From NCBI RefSeq assembly GCF_015277815.1, contig NZ_CP063813.1:1426001-1490000 (forward strand): 64,000 bases of DNA. The letters run 5' to 3'. The translations under genes were made by a program, and so were the position numbers. Shown piece by piece: positions 57,008 to 64,000 of this stretch. Under the pieces are notes generated by a model. The model searched no databases. It was given only the letters and a program-made list of their open reading frames with translations, and had not been told where the DNA came from. Origin of the DNA: Microbacterium atlanticum. Lineage in GTDB: Bacteria > Actinomycetota > Actinomycetes > Actinomycetales > Microbacteriaceae. Each line of letters starts with the position of its first letter. Within the stretch, counting starts at the first letter, position 1.

Positions 57008-58549
57008 ATGACGACTCTTACTCAGGAACTCACGCTCGCGGACGCTCGAGCCCGCAAGGTCGGCTGGCGGGGCTGGGCGGCGCTGGTGGTGCTCATGCTG
57101 CCGGTGCTCCTGGTCTCGGTCGACAACACGGTGCTGAGTTTCGCGCTTCCGTCGATCGCCCTGGAGCTCGGGCCCACCAGCGCCCAGCAGCTGTGGATCA
57201 TCGACGCCTATCCGCTCGTCCTCGCGGGACTGCTCGTGACGATGGGCACCCTGGGGGACCGGTTCGGGCGGCGGCGGATGCTGCTCATCGGCGCCACCGG
57301 CTTCGCCGCCGTCTCGGTGCTCGCGGCCTTCGCGCCCAGCGCCGGGTGGCTCATCGCCGCGCGCGCCGGGATGGGCGTGTTCGGGGCGATGCTGATGCCG
57401 TCGACGCTGTCGCTGCTGCGCAGCATCTTCACCGACCGCGATCAGCGTCGGCTTGCGATCGCGGTGTGGGCGGCCATGTTCTCCGCGGGGGCGGCACTCG
57501 GCCCGATCGTCGGCGGTCTGCTCCTCGAGCACTACTCGTGGGGCTCGGTCTTCCTCCTGTCGGTGCCGGTCCTCGTCCCGCTTCTCGTCCTCGCACCCCT
57601 CCTCGTGCCCGAGAGCCGCGACCCCGCGCCCGGCCGCATCGATCCCCTCAGCATCGCGCTTTCCCTGGCCACCATGATCCCGATCGTGTACGGCATCAAG
57701 GAGCTCGCAGTCCACGGCCTCACCGCTGCGGCGTGGCTTCCCATGCTCGCCGGCACGGGGTTCGGCGTGCTGTTCGTGCGCCGGCAACTGCGGGCGTCGA
57801 CGCCGATGCTGGACATGCGCCTGTTCGCGCGGGGCACGTTCAGCGGCGCGCTACTGGTGAACCTCCTGAGCGTCATCGCGCTCGTCGGCTTCCTCTTCTT
57901 CGTCGCGCAGCACCTGCAGCTCGTCGTCGGCCTGTCGCCGATGCAGGCGGGCCTGGCGCTGGTGCCGGGCCTCGTCATGATGATCCTGGCCGGACTCGCG
58001 GTCGTGCCGATCTCGAAGAAGTGGCCTGCCCGCGTGGTGGTGCCGGCAGCGCTGGTCTTCTCGCTCGGCGGCTACGTGGCGGTGGCGTTCTCGACCGGCT
58101 CCGACAGCATCGGCGCGCTCGTCGCCGCCTTCGTCGCCCTCGGCATCGGCATCGGTGCGGCCGAGACCGTGTCCAACGAGCTGGTGCTCTCCAGCGCGCC
58201 GCCTGCCAAGGCCGGTGCCGCCAGTGCGGTGTCCGAGACGGCGTACGAGCTCGGCGCGGTGCTCGGCACGACCGTGCTGGGCGGCATCCTCACCGCGCTC
58301 TACCGTGCTCATCTCGTCGTGCCCGCAGATGTCCCGGATGCCGCGGCCACCGCAGCGTCCGAGACGCTGGCCGGGGCCGTGCACGCGGCAGAGACGGTCG
58401 GCGGCGCCACCGGCCAGGCGCTCTTCGAGGCCGCTGCGACCGCGTTCGACCAGGGCGTCGCGGTCACGGCGCTGATCGGAGCGGTCCTGGTCGTCATCGC
58501 CGGGGTCATCGCGGCCACTACCCTGGGAGGGTCCCGCCAGAAGTCGTAG
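57008..58549 (+). CDS. MFS drug/proton antiporter, DHA2 (14-helix) family
   Basis: 513 residues with about 14 membrane helices. Motif C-like [22 protein letters not shown] in helix 1, the loop motif [17 protein letters not shown], and [15 protein letters not shown] in the central pair are typical of the QacA/EmrB branch. It would expel cationic dyes or antibiotics by proton exchange. The ATG lies 2 bases after the operator half-site; there is only a weak ribosome site. It is controlled by the divergent TetR gene. Confidence 0.9.
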   Translation: MTTLTQELTLADARARKVGWRGWAALVVLMLPVLLVSVDNTVLSFALPSIALELGPTSAQQLWIIDAYPLVLAGLLVTMGTLGDRFGRRRMLLIGATGFAAVSVLAAFAPSAGWLIAARAGMGVFGAMLMPSTLSLLRSIFTDRDQRRLAIAVWAAMFSAGAALGPIVGGLLLEHYSWGSVFLLSVPVLVPLLVLAPLLVPESRDPAPGRIDPLSIALSLATMIPIVYGIKELAVHGLTAAAWLPMLAGTGFGVLFVRRQLRASTPMLDMRLFARGTFSGALLVNLLSVIALVGFLFFVAQHLQLVVGLSPMQAGLALVPGLVMMILAGLAVVPISKKWPARVVVPAALVFSLGGYVAVAFSTGSDSIGALVAAFVALGIGIGAAETVSNELVLSSAPPAKAGAASAVSETAYELGAVLGTTVLGGILTALYRAHLVVPADVPDAAATAASETLAGAVHAAETVGGATGQALFEAAATAFDQGVAVTALIGAVLVVIAGVIAATTLGGSRQKS

Positions 58550-58556
58550 GAGCACC

Positions 58557-59609
58557 ATGTCGCGTGTCGTGAAGCTGGCCGTCATCCCCGGAGACGGCAT
58601 CGGTCCGGAGGTCATCGCCGAGGCGGAGAAGGTGCTCGAAGCGGTCACCGTCGGAAGCGGCATCCGCTTCGACAAGACCCGGTTCTCGCTGGGGGCCGCG
58701 CGATTCCTCGAGACCGGCGACACCCTCACCGACGGCGACCTCGCCTCGATCGCGGCGCACGACGCGATCCTCCTCGGCGCGGTGGGAGGAGTGCCCGGGG
58801 ACCCCCGCCTCAAGGACGCCAACATCGAGCGGGGGCTCCTGCTGAAGCTGCGCTTCGCGCTCGACCACTACGTCAACCTCCGCCCCTCGCGGCTCTATCC
58901 CGGGGTGCCCGGACCCCTCGCGAGTCCCGGCGACGTCGACTTCGTGGTGGTCCGCGAGGGCACCGAGGGGCCCTATGTCGGCAACGGCGGATCCATCCGC
59001 ACCGGCACGCCGCACGAGGTCGCCAACGAGACGTCGGTGAACACCGCCTTCGGGGTGGAGCGGGTGGTGCGCTACGCGTTCCATCTCGCCGAGCGCCGCC
59101 GCAGGAAGCTGACGCTCGTCCACAAGACGAACGTCCTCGTGCATGCCGGCGGCATCTGGAAGCGCCTCGTCGACGAGGTGGCGCAGGAGCACCCCGACGT
59201 CGCCGTAGACTACGTGCACGTCGACGCGGCCACCATCTACCTGGTCACGAACCCGGGCCGCTTCGACGTGATCGTCACCGACAACCTCTTCGGCGACATC
59301 CTCACCGACCTGGCCGGCGCCGTCACCGGTGGCATCGGCCTCGCCGCCTCGGGAAACATCAACCCCGGCGGCGCGTTCCCCTCGATGTTCGAGCCCGTGC
59401 ACGGTTCGGCGCCCGACATCGCAGGACAGCAGAAGGCCGACCCCACGGCCGCGATCCTCTCGGTCTCGCTGCTGCTCGACCACCTCGGGCTGCAGGGCGA
59501 AGCACAGCGCGTCACCACCGCTGTCGAAGACGACCTCGCGAGCCGGGGCACGGCACCGCGTACCACGGCGCAGATCGGCGACGCCATCGCCCGACGCCTC
59601 CGGGCGTAA
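58557..59609 (+). CDS. leuB: 3-isopropylmalate dehydrogenase
   Basis: 350 residues. It oxidises 3-isopropylmalate in leucine synthesis. Hallmarks are [43 protein letters not shown], the metal-binding [35 protein letters not shown], and [42 protein letters not shown] ribosome site precedes the ATG. It starts 7 bases after the MFS gene and may be read through from it; ilvE follows 61 bp later. Confidence 0.95.
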   Translation: MSRVVKLAVIPGDGIGPEVIAEAEKVLEAVTVGSGIRFDKTRFSLGAARFLETGDTLTDGDLASIAAHDAILLGAVGGVPGDPRLKDANIERGLLLKLRFALDHYVNLRPSRLYPGVPGPLASPGDVDFVVVREGTEGPYVGNGGSIRTGTPHEVANETSVNTAFGVERVVRYAFHLAERRRRKLTLVHKTNVLVHAGGIWKRLVDEVAQEHPDVAVDYVHVDAATIYLVTNPGRFDVIVTDNLFGDILTDLAGAVTGGIGLAASGNINPGGAFPSMFEPVHGSAPDIAGQQKADPTAAILSVSLLLDHLGLQGEAQRVTTAVEDDLASRGTAPRTTAQIGDAIARRLRA

Positions 59610-59670
59610 TCTGGAACCGGCAAGCGCCGCCCACTCTCGCGGAACGATCCGCACGAAAGCACAGGCCGTC

Positions 59671-60777
59671 ATGACCCTCATCGATTCCGACCCCGACACC
59701 GGACTCGCCCCGCTCGAGTTCACCGTCCACCGCAACCTGCAGGCCAAGACCGCACAGCAGCGCGAGGAGATCCTCGCCAACCCGGGCTTCGGCACCAACT
59801 TCACCGACCACATGGTCGACATCTGCTGGTCCACCGGCGGCGGGTGGCACCGCCCGCGCGTCCAGCCGTACGGCCCGCTGTCCCTCGACCCGGCCGCCGC
59901 CGTCCTGCACTACGGGCAGGAGATCTTCGAGGGCATCAAGGCGTACCGGCACGCGGACGGCTCCGTCCACACGTTCCGCCCTGACCAGAACGGACGCCGC
60001 CTGCAGCGCTCGGCCCGCCGGCTCGCGCTTCCGGAACTGCCCGTGTCGTACTTCATCCAGTCCCTGCGCGAGCTCGTCGCCGTCGACGGCGAGTGGGTGC
60101 CGTCGGGTGCCGACCAGAGCCTCTACCTGCGCCCGTTCATGTTCGCCAAGGAGGCGTTCCTCGGCGTCCGCCCCGCGCACAAGGTGGGGTACTACGTCAT
60201 CGCCTCGCCCGCGGGCGCCTACTTCAAGGGCGGCGTGCAACCCGTGTCCATCTGGCTGAGCGAGGACTATGCGCGCGCCGGAAAGGGCGGCACGGGTGCG
60301 GCCAAGACGGGCGGCAACTACGCCGCGAGCCTGCTGCCCCAGTCGGAGGCCTACGAGAACGAGTGCGACCAGGTCGTCTTCCTCGATCAGGACCGCAACG
60401 TCGAGGAACTCGGCGGCATGAACGTGGTCTTCGTGTACAAGGACGGCACGCTGGTGACGCCGCAGTCCGATTCCATCCTCGAGGGCATCACGCGCGACTC
60501 GATCCTTCAGCTCGCTCGTGACCGGGGCCACCGGGTCGAGGGGCGTTCGGTCTCGTTCGACGAATGGCGTCAGGGCGTGGCGTCGGGCGACATCGTGGAG
60601 GTGTTCGCGTGCGGCACCGCCGCCGTCGTCACGCCGATCGGCCTGCTCAAGGGGAAGGACTTCGTCGACGACCAGCCGACCGGCGAGCTGGCGCTGTCGC
60701 TGCGCGAGGAGCTCACCGACATCCAGTACGGCCGCCGCGAAGACAAGCACGGGTGGCTGCTGCGCCTTGACGGGTAG
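59671..60777 (+). CDS. ilvE: branched-chain amino acid aminotransferase
   Basis: 368 residues, fold-type IV PLP enzyme. The PLP lysine is K212 in GTGAAKTGGNYAASLLPQ. YGQEIFEGIKAYRHADGS and SLYLRPFMFAKEAFLGVRP line the active site, and FACGTAAVVTPIGLLKGKDF binds the cofactor phosphate. It carries out the last step of leucine, isoleucine and valine synthesis. The start at 59671 matches the family length; the frame upstream overlaps leuB. Confidence 0.94.
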   Translation: MTLIDSDPDTGLAPLEFTVHRNLQAKTAQQREEILANPGFGTNFTDHMVDICWSTGGGWHRPRVQPYGPLSLDPAAAVLHYGQEIFEGIKAYRHADGSVHTFRPDQNGRRLQRSARRLALPELPVSYFIQSLRELVAVDGEWVPSGADQSLYLRPFMFAKEAFLGVRPAHKVGYYVIASPAGAYFKGGVQPVSIWLSEDYARAGKGGTGAAKTGGNYAASLLPQSEAYENECDQVVFLDQDRNVEELGGMNVVFVYKDGTLVTPQSDSILEGITRDSILQLARDRGHRVEGRSVSFDEWRQGVASGDIVEVFACGTAAVVTPIGLLKGKDFVDDQPTGELALSLREELTDIQYGRREDKHGWLLRLDG

Positions 60778-60780
60778 GGT
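60775..60780 (+). promoter_or_regulatory. -10 hexamer for the fumarylacetoacetase-family gene, leaderless start
   Basis: TAGGGT ends 6 bases before the GTG at 60787; it overlaps the ilvE stop codon. Confidence 0.5.
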
Positions 60781-60786
60781 CATCGG

Positions 60787-61554
60787 GTGAGGATCGCGCG
60801 CTTCAGCCACAACGACGCCATCAGGTTCGGGATCGTCGACGAAGGGGAGATGGTCGTCCTCGCGGGTGACCCGATGTTCGCGGGATACGAGACGACGGGG
60901 GAGCGCGTGCCGCTGGCCGACGTCGCGCTCCTGGCGCCGGTGATCCCGCGGTCGAAGGTCGTCTGCGTCGGCCGCAACTATCGCGAGCACGCAGCCGAGC
61001 TCGGCAACGAGGTGCCCCAGGCTCCGATGCTGTTCTTCAAGCCCAACACGTCGGTCATCGGGCCCGGCGACTCGGTGGTGCTCCCGAAGGGCTCGGACTT
61101 CATCAGCTTCGAGGGCGAGCTGGCCGCCGTGATCGGGCGGATCGCGAAGAACGTCCCCGCTGAGAGCGCTCTGGACTACGTCTTCGGCTACACGATCGCC
61201 AACGATCTCACCGCGCGCGACTGGCAGCGCTCCGACGGGCAGTGGGCCCGTGCGAAGGGCTTCGACTCTTCGTGCCCGCTCGGGCCCGCCATCGAGACGG
61301 AGTTCGACGTGAACGGGCCTGCCGTGATCACGACGCGTCTGAACGGCGAGGTCCGCCAGCAGGGGCCGATCAGCGACATGATCTTCTCGCTCGCCGACAT
61401 CATCGCCTTTGCCTCCGCCGCCTTCACACTGCTGCCCGGCGACGTCATCCTCACCGGAACACCCGCCGGGGTGGGCCAGATCACCGCCGGCGACACGGTC
61501 GAGGTCGAGATCACCGGACTCGGCACGCTGCGCAATCCCGCGCGCGATGCCTGA
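60787..61554 (+). CDS. fumarylacetoacetate-hydrolase-family protein
   Basis: 255 residues. The FAH domain has [38 protein letters not shown], then the metal ligands E-x-E in [12 protein letters not shown] and D in [13 protein letters not shown], and the closing [30 protein letters not shown]. Members hydrolyse or decarboxylate acylpyruvates and oxaloacetate, or isomerise catechol-pathway acids. In gene neighbourhoods like this, acylpyruvase/oxaloacetate decarboxylase activity is likely but unproven. The start GTG follows TAGGGT by 6 bases. The next gene overlaps by 8 bases. Confidence 0.9.
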   Translation: MRIARFSHNDAIRFGIVDEGEMVVLAGDPMFAGYETTGERVPLADVALLAPVIPRSKVVCVGRNYREHAAELGNEVPQAPMLFFKPNTSVIGPGDSVVLPKGSDFISFEGELAAVIGRIAKNVPAESALDYVFGYTIANDLTARDWQRSDGQWARAKGFDSSCPLGPAIETEFDVNGPAVITTRLNGEVRQQGPISDMIFSLADIIAFASAAFTLLPGDVILTGTPAGVGQITAGDTVEVEITGLGTLRNPARDA

Positions 61555-62803
61555 GACCGCATCGCTCTCCGTCGGCGAGCTGGCGCGGGTGCAGCGGCGC
61601 ACGGTCGCGGTGCTCTCGCTCGGGCAGGTTCTCGGTGGACTCGCCTTCGGCGCGACGCTGTCGCTCGGCGCCGTCCTGGCAGCGGAGCTCTCCGGCGACG
61701 AGGCGTTCGCGGGCCTGGCCGCGGCGGCGGTGACCTTCGGCACGGCGCTCACCGCCGTGCCGCTCGCGGCGATCGCGCGCCGACGAGGACGACGGCTCTC
61801 TCTCACGACGGGCATGGCCGTCGCACTCGTCGGCGTCGGTCTCGTCATCGCCGCCGTCGGCGTGGACGCCTTCCCACTGCTGCTCGTCGGCTTCCTCATC
61901 ATCGGCGCGGGCCAGGCCGCAAACCTGCAGTCGCGCTTCGCCGCGGCAGACCTGGCGACCGACGCATCGCGGGGCCGCGATCTTTCCATCGTGGTGTGGG
62001 CGACGACGATCGGTGCCGTGCTCGGCCCGAACCTCACCGGACCGGGGGAGGCCGTCGGCGCGGCGATCGGCATGCCGGCGCTCACGGGCGCATACCTGTT
62101 CACCCTCATCGCGCAGGGGCTCGCGATCCTCGTGTACCTCGTCGCGATGCGTCCCGACCCGCTGCTGCTCGCGCAGCGGGTGGTGGCATCCGCCCCCGCC
62201 GGCAGCCGCCCCATCGCCCGCGCGGATCGGCCGGCGGCCGCGCGCTACGCGATCTTCGCCGTCGCCGCCGCGCACGGCACGATGGTGTCGGTCATGGCGA
62301 TGACGCCGGTGCATCTCACCCACCTGGCCCACGGCGCGACCGAGGCTGCCACGCTCTCGATCATCGGCTTGACCATCAGCCTCCACATCGCCGGCATGTA
62401 CGTGCTCTCGCCCGTCTTCGGCGTTCTCGCCGACCGCGTGGGGCGTGTGCCGACCATCCTCGTCGGTCAGGGTGTGCTCGCGGCAGCGCTGCTCACGGCG
62501 TCCTTCGGTCAGAACTCCACCGTCGCGGTCACCGTCGCGCTCGTTCTGCTCGGTCTGGGGTGGAGCGCGTCGACGGTCGCGGGATCCGCACTGCTCACGG
62601 AATCGTCTTCCGAGGAGCTGCGGACGCGCCGGCAGGGGCTGAGCGACTTCACGATGAGCGTCGTCGGCGGCGTCGGAGCCATCGTGGCCGGGGCCGTGCT
62701 CGGGGGGATCGGCTACGGCGGGCTCGCACTGGTGGTGATGGCGCTGGTGGTCGCGTCCGTGGTGCTCGCGCCGCTCGGGTGGCGCGCCGCGGTGCGCGCA
62801 TAG
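61547..62803 (+). CDS. MFS transporter
   Basis: 418 residues with about 12 membrane helices. The loop motif [17 protein letters not shown] after helix 2 and [21 protein letters not shown] after helix 8 are the duplicated MFS signature. A charged N-terminal 15 residues and a central cytosolic loop ([14 protein letters not shown]) are present. The substrate is unknown. It overlaps the FAH-family gene and ends at a bidirectional terminator. Confidence 0.87.
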   Translation: MPETASLSVGELARVQRRTVAVLSLGQVLGGLAFGATLSLGAVLAAELSGDEAFAGLAAAAVTFGTALTAVPLAAIARRRGRRLSLTTGMAVALVGVGLVIAAVGVDAFPLLLVGFLIIGAGQAANLQSRFAAADLATDASRGRDLSIVVWATTIGAVLGPNLTGPGEAVGAAIGMPALTGAYLFTLIAQGLAILVYLVAMRPDPLLLAQRVVASAPAGSRPIARADRPAAARYAIFAVAAAHGTMVSVMAMTPVHLTHLAHGATEAATLSIIGLTISLHIAGMYVLSPVFGVLADRVGRVPTILVGQGVLAAALLTASFGQNSTVAVTVALVLLGLGWSASTVAGSALLTESSSEELRTRRQGLSDFTMSVVGGVGAIVAGAVLGGIGYGGLALVVMALVVASVVLAPLGWRAAVRA

Positions 62804-62841
62804 CTTCGGGGCCGGACCCGACCCGGATCCGGCCCCGAAGC
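62803..62841. terminator. bidirectional terminator between the MFS and nucleotidase genes
   Basis: 14-bp perfect stem (GCTTCGGGGCCGGA and complement) with an 11-base loop, directly after the MFS stop codon and 14 bases from the convergent stop codon. Confidence 0.85.
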
Positions 62842-62854
62842 GGCTATCGGAGCG

Positions 62855-64000
62855 TTACGGCACCGGAACCGCCACCACCTCGGTGACCCGGTCGGTCGCC
62901 GGTGCGCTCAGGCCCGGGTTCGCCTCCAGGAAGGCCACGAGGTTGGCCAGGTCCTCCGGGCCGCCGACGAGGTTCTCCCCTTGGGTGAACGCGGTGAACT
63001 GGTCGCCGCCTTCCGCGAGGAAGTTCAGCGTCGCGACGCGATACGTCGCCGCCGGATCGATCGGCACGCCGTCCAGAGCCAGCCCGCTGATCTGCTGCCC
63101 CTGCGGGGCGGCCTTGTCCCAGGCGTAGGTGAGGCCCTCGGAGGCACCCAGGTGCAGGAACGGCCGGCCGCGGGTCGGCACGTACTGCTGTTCCAGCACG
63201 TCCTTGATCTCCTGACCCGTCATGTCCAGGGTCACCAGGATGTTGCCGAACGGGGCGACGGCGAACGCCTCGGCGTACGTGACCTCCCCGGGCTGCTCCG
63301 CGTGCGACACTCCGTCGAACAGCAGGCTGGCACGGATGCCGCCCACATTCATGAACGCGATCTGAGCGCCGCCGTTCTCGGGCGCCTCGGTTCCCCACAG
63401 GATCGCGTCGGCGATGAGGTTGCCCATCGGCGTCTCGATCGAGCGGTCTCCGCTGGAGTCGCCCGTGATGTCCTCGACGACGCTGCCGACGACCCGGCCG
63501 CCGACCACCTCGCCCAGTGCGGACCACTTGGCGATCAGCGCCGTGAGCGCGGGGTCGGCCTCCTCGCGCAGCACCAGATGATTCTCGGAGCTGACGCGGT
63601 CGCGGACCACGTCACCGGTGGCCTGGCTCAGCACGAGGCTCGTCTGCGTCACGACGCGACCGTACTGATTGGCGCTGGTGACCCAGCGGCTGTCACCGTT
63701 CGGATCCGGGATGTTGCAGATGTAGGGCATGTGCGTGTGTCCGGTGACCACGAGGTCGATGGCCGGATCGAATCCCTCGGCGATCTGGACGATCGGTCCA
63801 GAGATGCCGTCGCAGCCGTTGTAGCTCCCCGGCTGCGAGCCGCCCTCGTGCAGCAGCACGACGATCGCCTCGACACCGGCGGCCTGCAGCTCGGCGGCTG
63901 CGGCGTTCGCGGTCTCGACCTCGTCGAGGAAGTCCACGGTCGCCACGCCTCCGGGTGCGACGAGCGTCGGGGTCTCCTCGAGGGTCATGCCGATGAAGCC
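62855..64000 (-). CDS. 5'-nucleotidase/metallophosphatase (UshA family), C-terminal part
   Basis: The last 381 codons of a gene that runs off the right edge. The metallophosphoesterase portion has VVLLHEGG and VVTGHTHMPY, with the second His pair of the dinuclear site. The 5'-nucleotidase C-terminal domain includes SIETPMGNLIADAILWG, AFMNVGGIRASLLFDG, VAPFGNILVTLDMTGQEIKDVLEQQ and the substrate-stacking TLNFLAEGGDQFTAF. Such enzymes are exported and hydrolyse nucleotides or sugar nucleotides outside the cell. The N-terminus and the expected signal peptide lie outside the window. Confidence 0.92.
   Translation of the reverse strand, partial: GFIGMTLEETPTLVAPGGVATVDFLDEVETANAAAAELQAAGVEAIVVLLHEGGSQPGSYNGCDGISGPIVQIAEGFDPAIDLVVTGHTHMPYICNIPDPNGDSRWVTSANQYGRVVTQTSLVLSQATGDVVRDRVSSENHLVLREEADPALTALIAKWSALGEVVGGRVVGSVVEDITGDSSGDRSIETPMGNLIADAILWGTEAPENGGAQIAFMNVGGIRASLLFDGVSHAEQPGEVTYAEAFAVAPFGNILVTLDMTGQEIKDVLEQQYVPTRGRPFLHLGASEGLTYAWDKAAPQGQQISGLALDGVPIDPAATYRVATLNFLAEGGDQFTAFTQGENLVGGPEDLANLVAFLEANPGLSAPATDRVTEVVAVPVP

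Noticed and set aside
59512..62214. 900-residue minus-strand open frame across leuB, ilvE and the FAH-family gene
   Set aside because: Antisense of three well supported genes, low-complexity Asp/Val/Gly composition, no recognisable motif.

Overview
The window comes from a high-GC Gram-positive actinobacterium. Gene content, codon use, TANNNT-type -10 hexamers lying directly in front of start codons, and the histidinol-phosphatase, trehalose and branched-chain amino acid genes all fit Microbacteriaceae, most likely Microbacterium or a close relative. That placement is inference from protein character and was not computed.

Positions 1-8000 are a copper resistance island. It opens with a divergent thioredoxin-like gene (cut by the left edge) and a CsoR-type repressor behind a CsoR-like operator. 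A CopZ-like chaperone and a CopA exporter follow, then a DUF6153 membrane protein, a DUF305 lipoprotein, a beta-propeller-like lipoprotein, a second P1B ATPase with an unusual CPD motif, and a YHS-domain protein. Positions 8000-13950 are mobile or decayed DNA: a deazaflavin-type nitroreductase gene, a 20-bp tandem repeat, a MobF relaxase-helicase without other conjugation genes, a perfect 50-bp palindrome, a frameshifted serine hydrolase pseudogene and a SulP STAS-domain remnant. The last two have both lost their 5' ends at the same point.

Positions 13960-32000 are accessory chromosome: an EAL-domain phosphodiesterase, a hemerythrin-like protein, an SRPBCC protein, an aldo/keto reductase, two coupled glycosyltransferase genes (one a HEAT-repeat/GT4 fusion), YaeQ and an MMPL transporter. 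They also include a 1949-residue secreted haem peroxidase whose catalytic domain appears to be split by three cell-wall-binding type 2 repeats and which carries RTX-like repeats, a lipoprotein and HisN.

From tRNA-Lys (32088) to 44711 lies a catabolic island: a branched-chain-amino-acid-type ABC importer (order J-G-F-H-M), an acyl-CoA ligase, a TetR regulator, 3-hydroxybutyrate dehydrogenase, an alpha/beta hydrolase, a divergent IclR regulator, a two-subunit 3-oxoacid CoA-transferase and a thiolase. The enzymes form a complete route from 3-hydroxybutyrate to acetyl-CoA. The imported substrate is unknown.

The right part is core metabolism: otsA-otsB (trehalose), ilvD, ilvB-ilvN-ilvC, cutC, serA, leuB, ilvE, a fumarylacetoacetate-hydrolase-family gene, two MFS transporters (one with a divergent TetR repressor and a clear operator) and a secreted 5'-nucleotidase that runs off the right edge. 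Several genes appear to be transcribed without a leader. No CRISPR array, rRNA gene, intact insertion sequence or prophage was seen.
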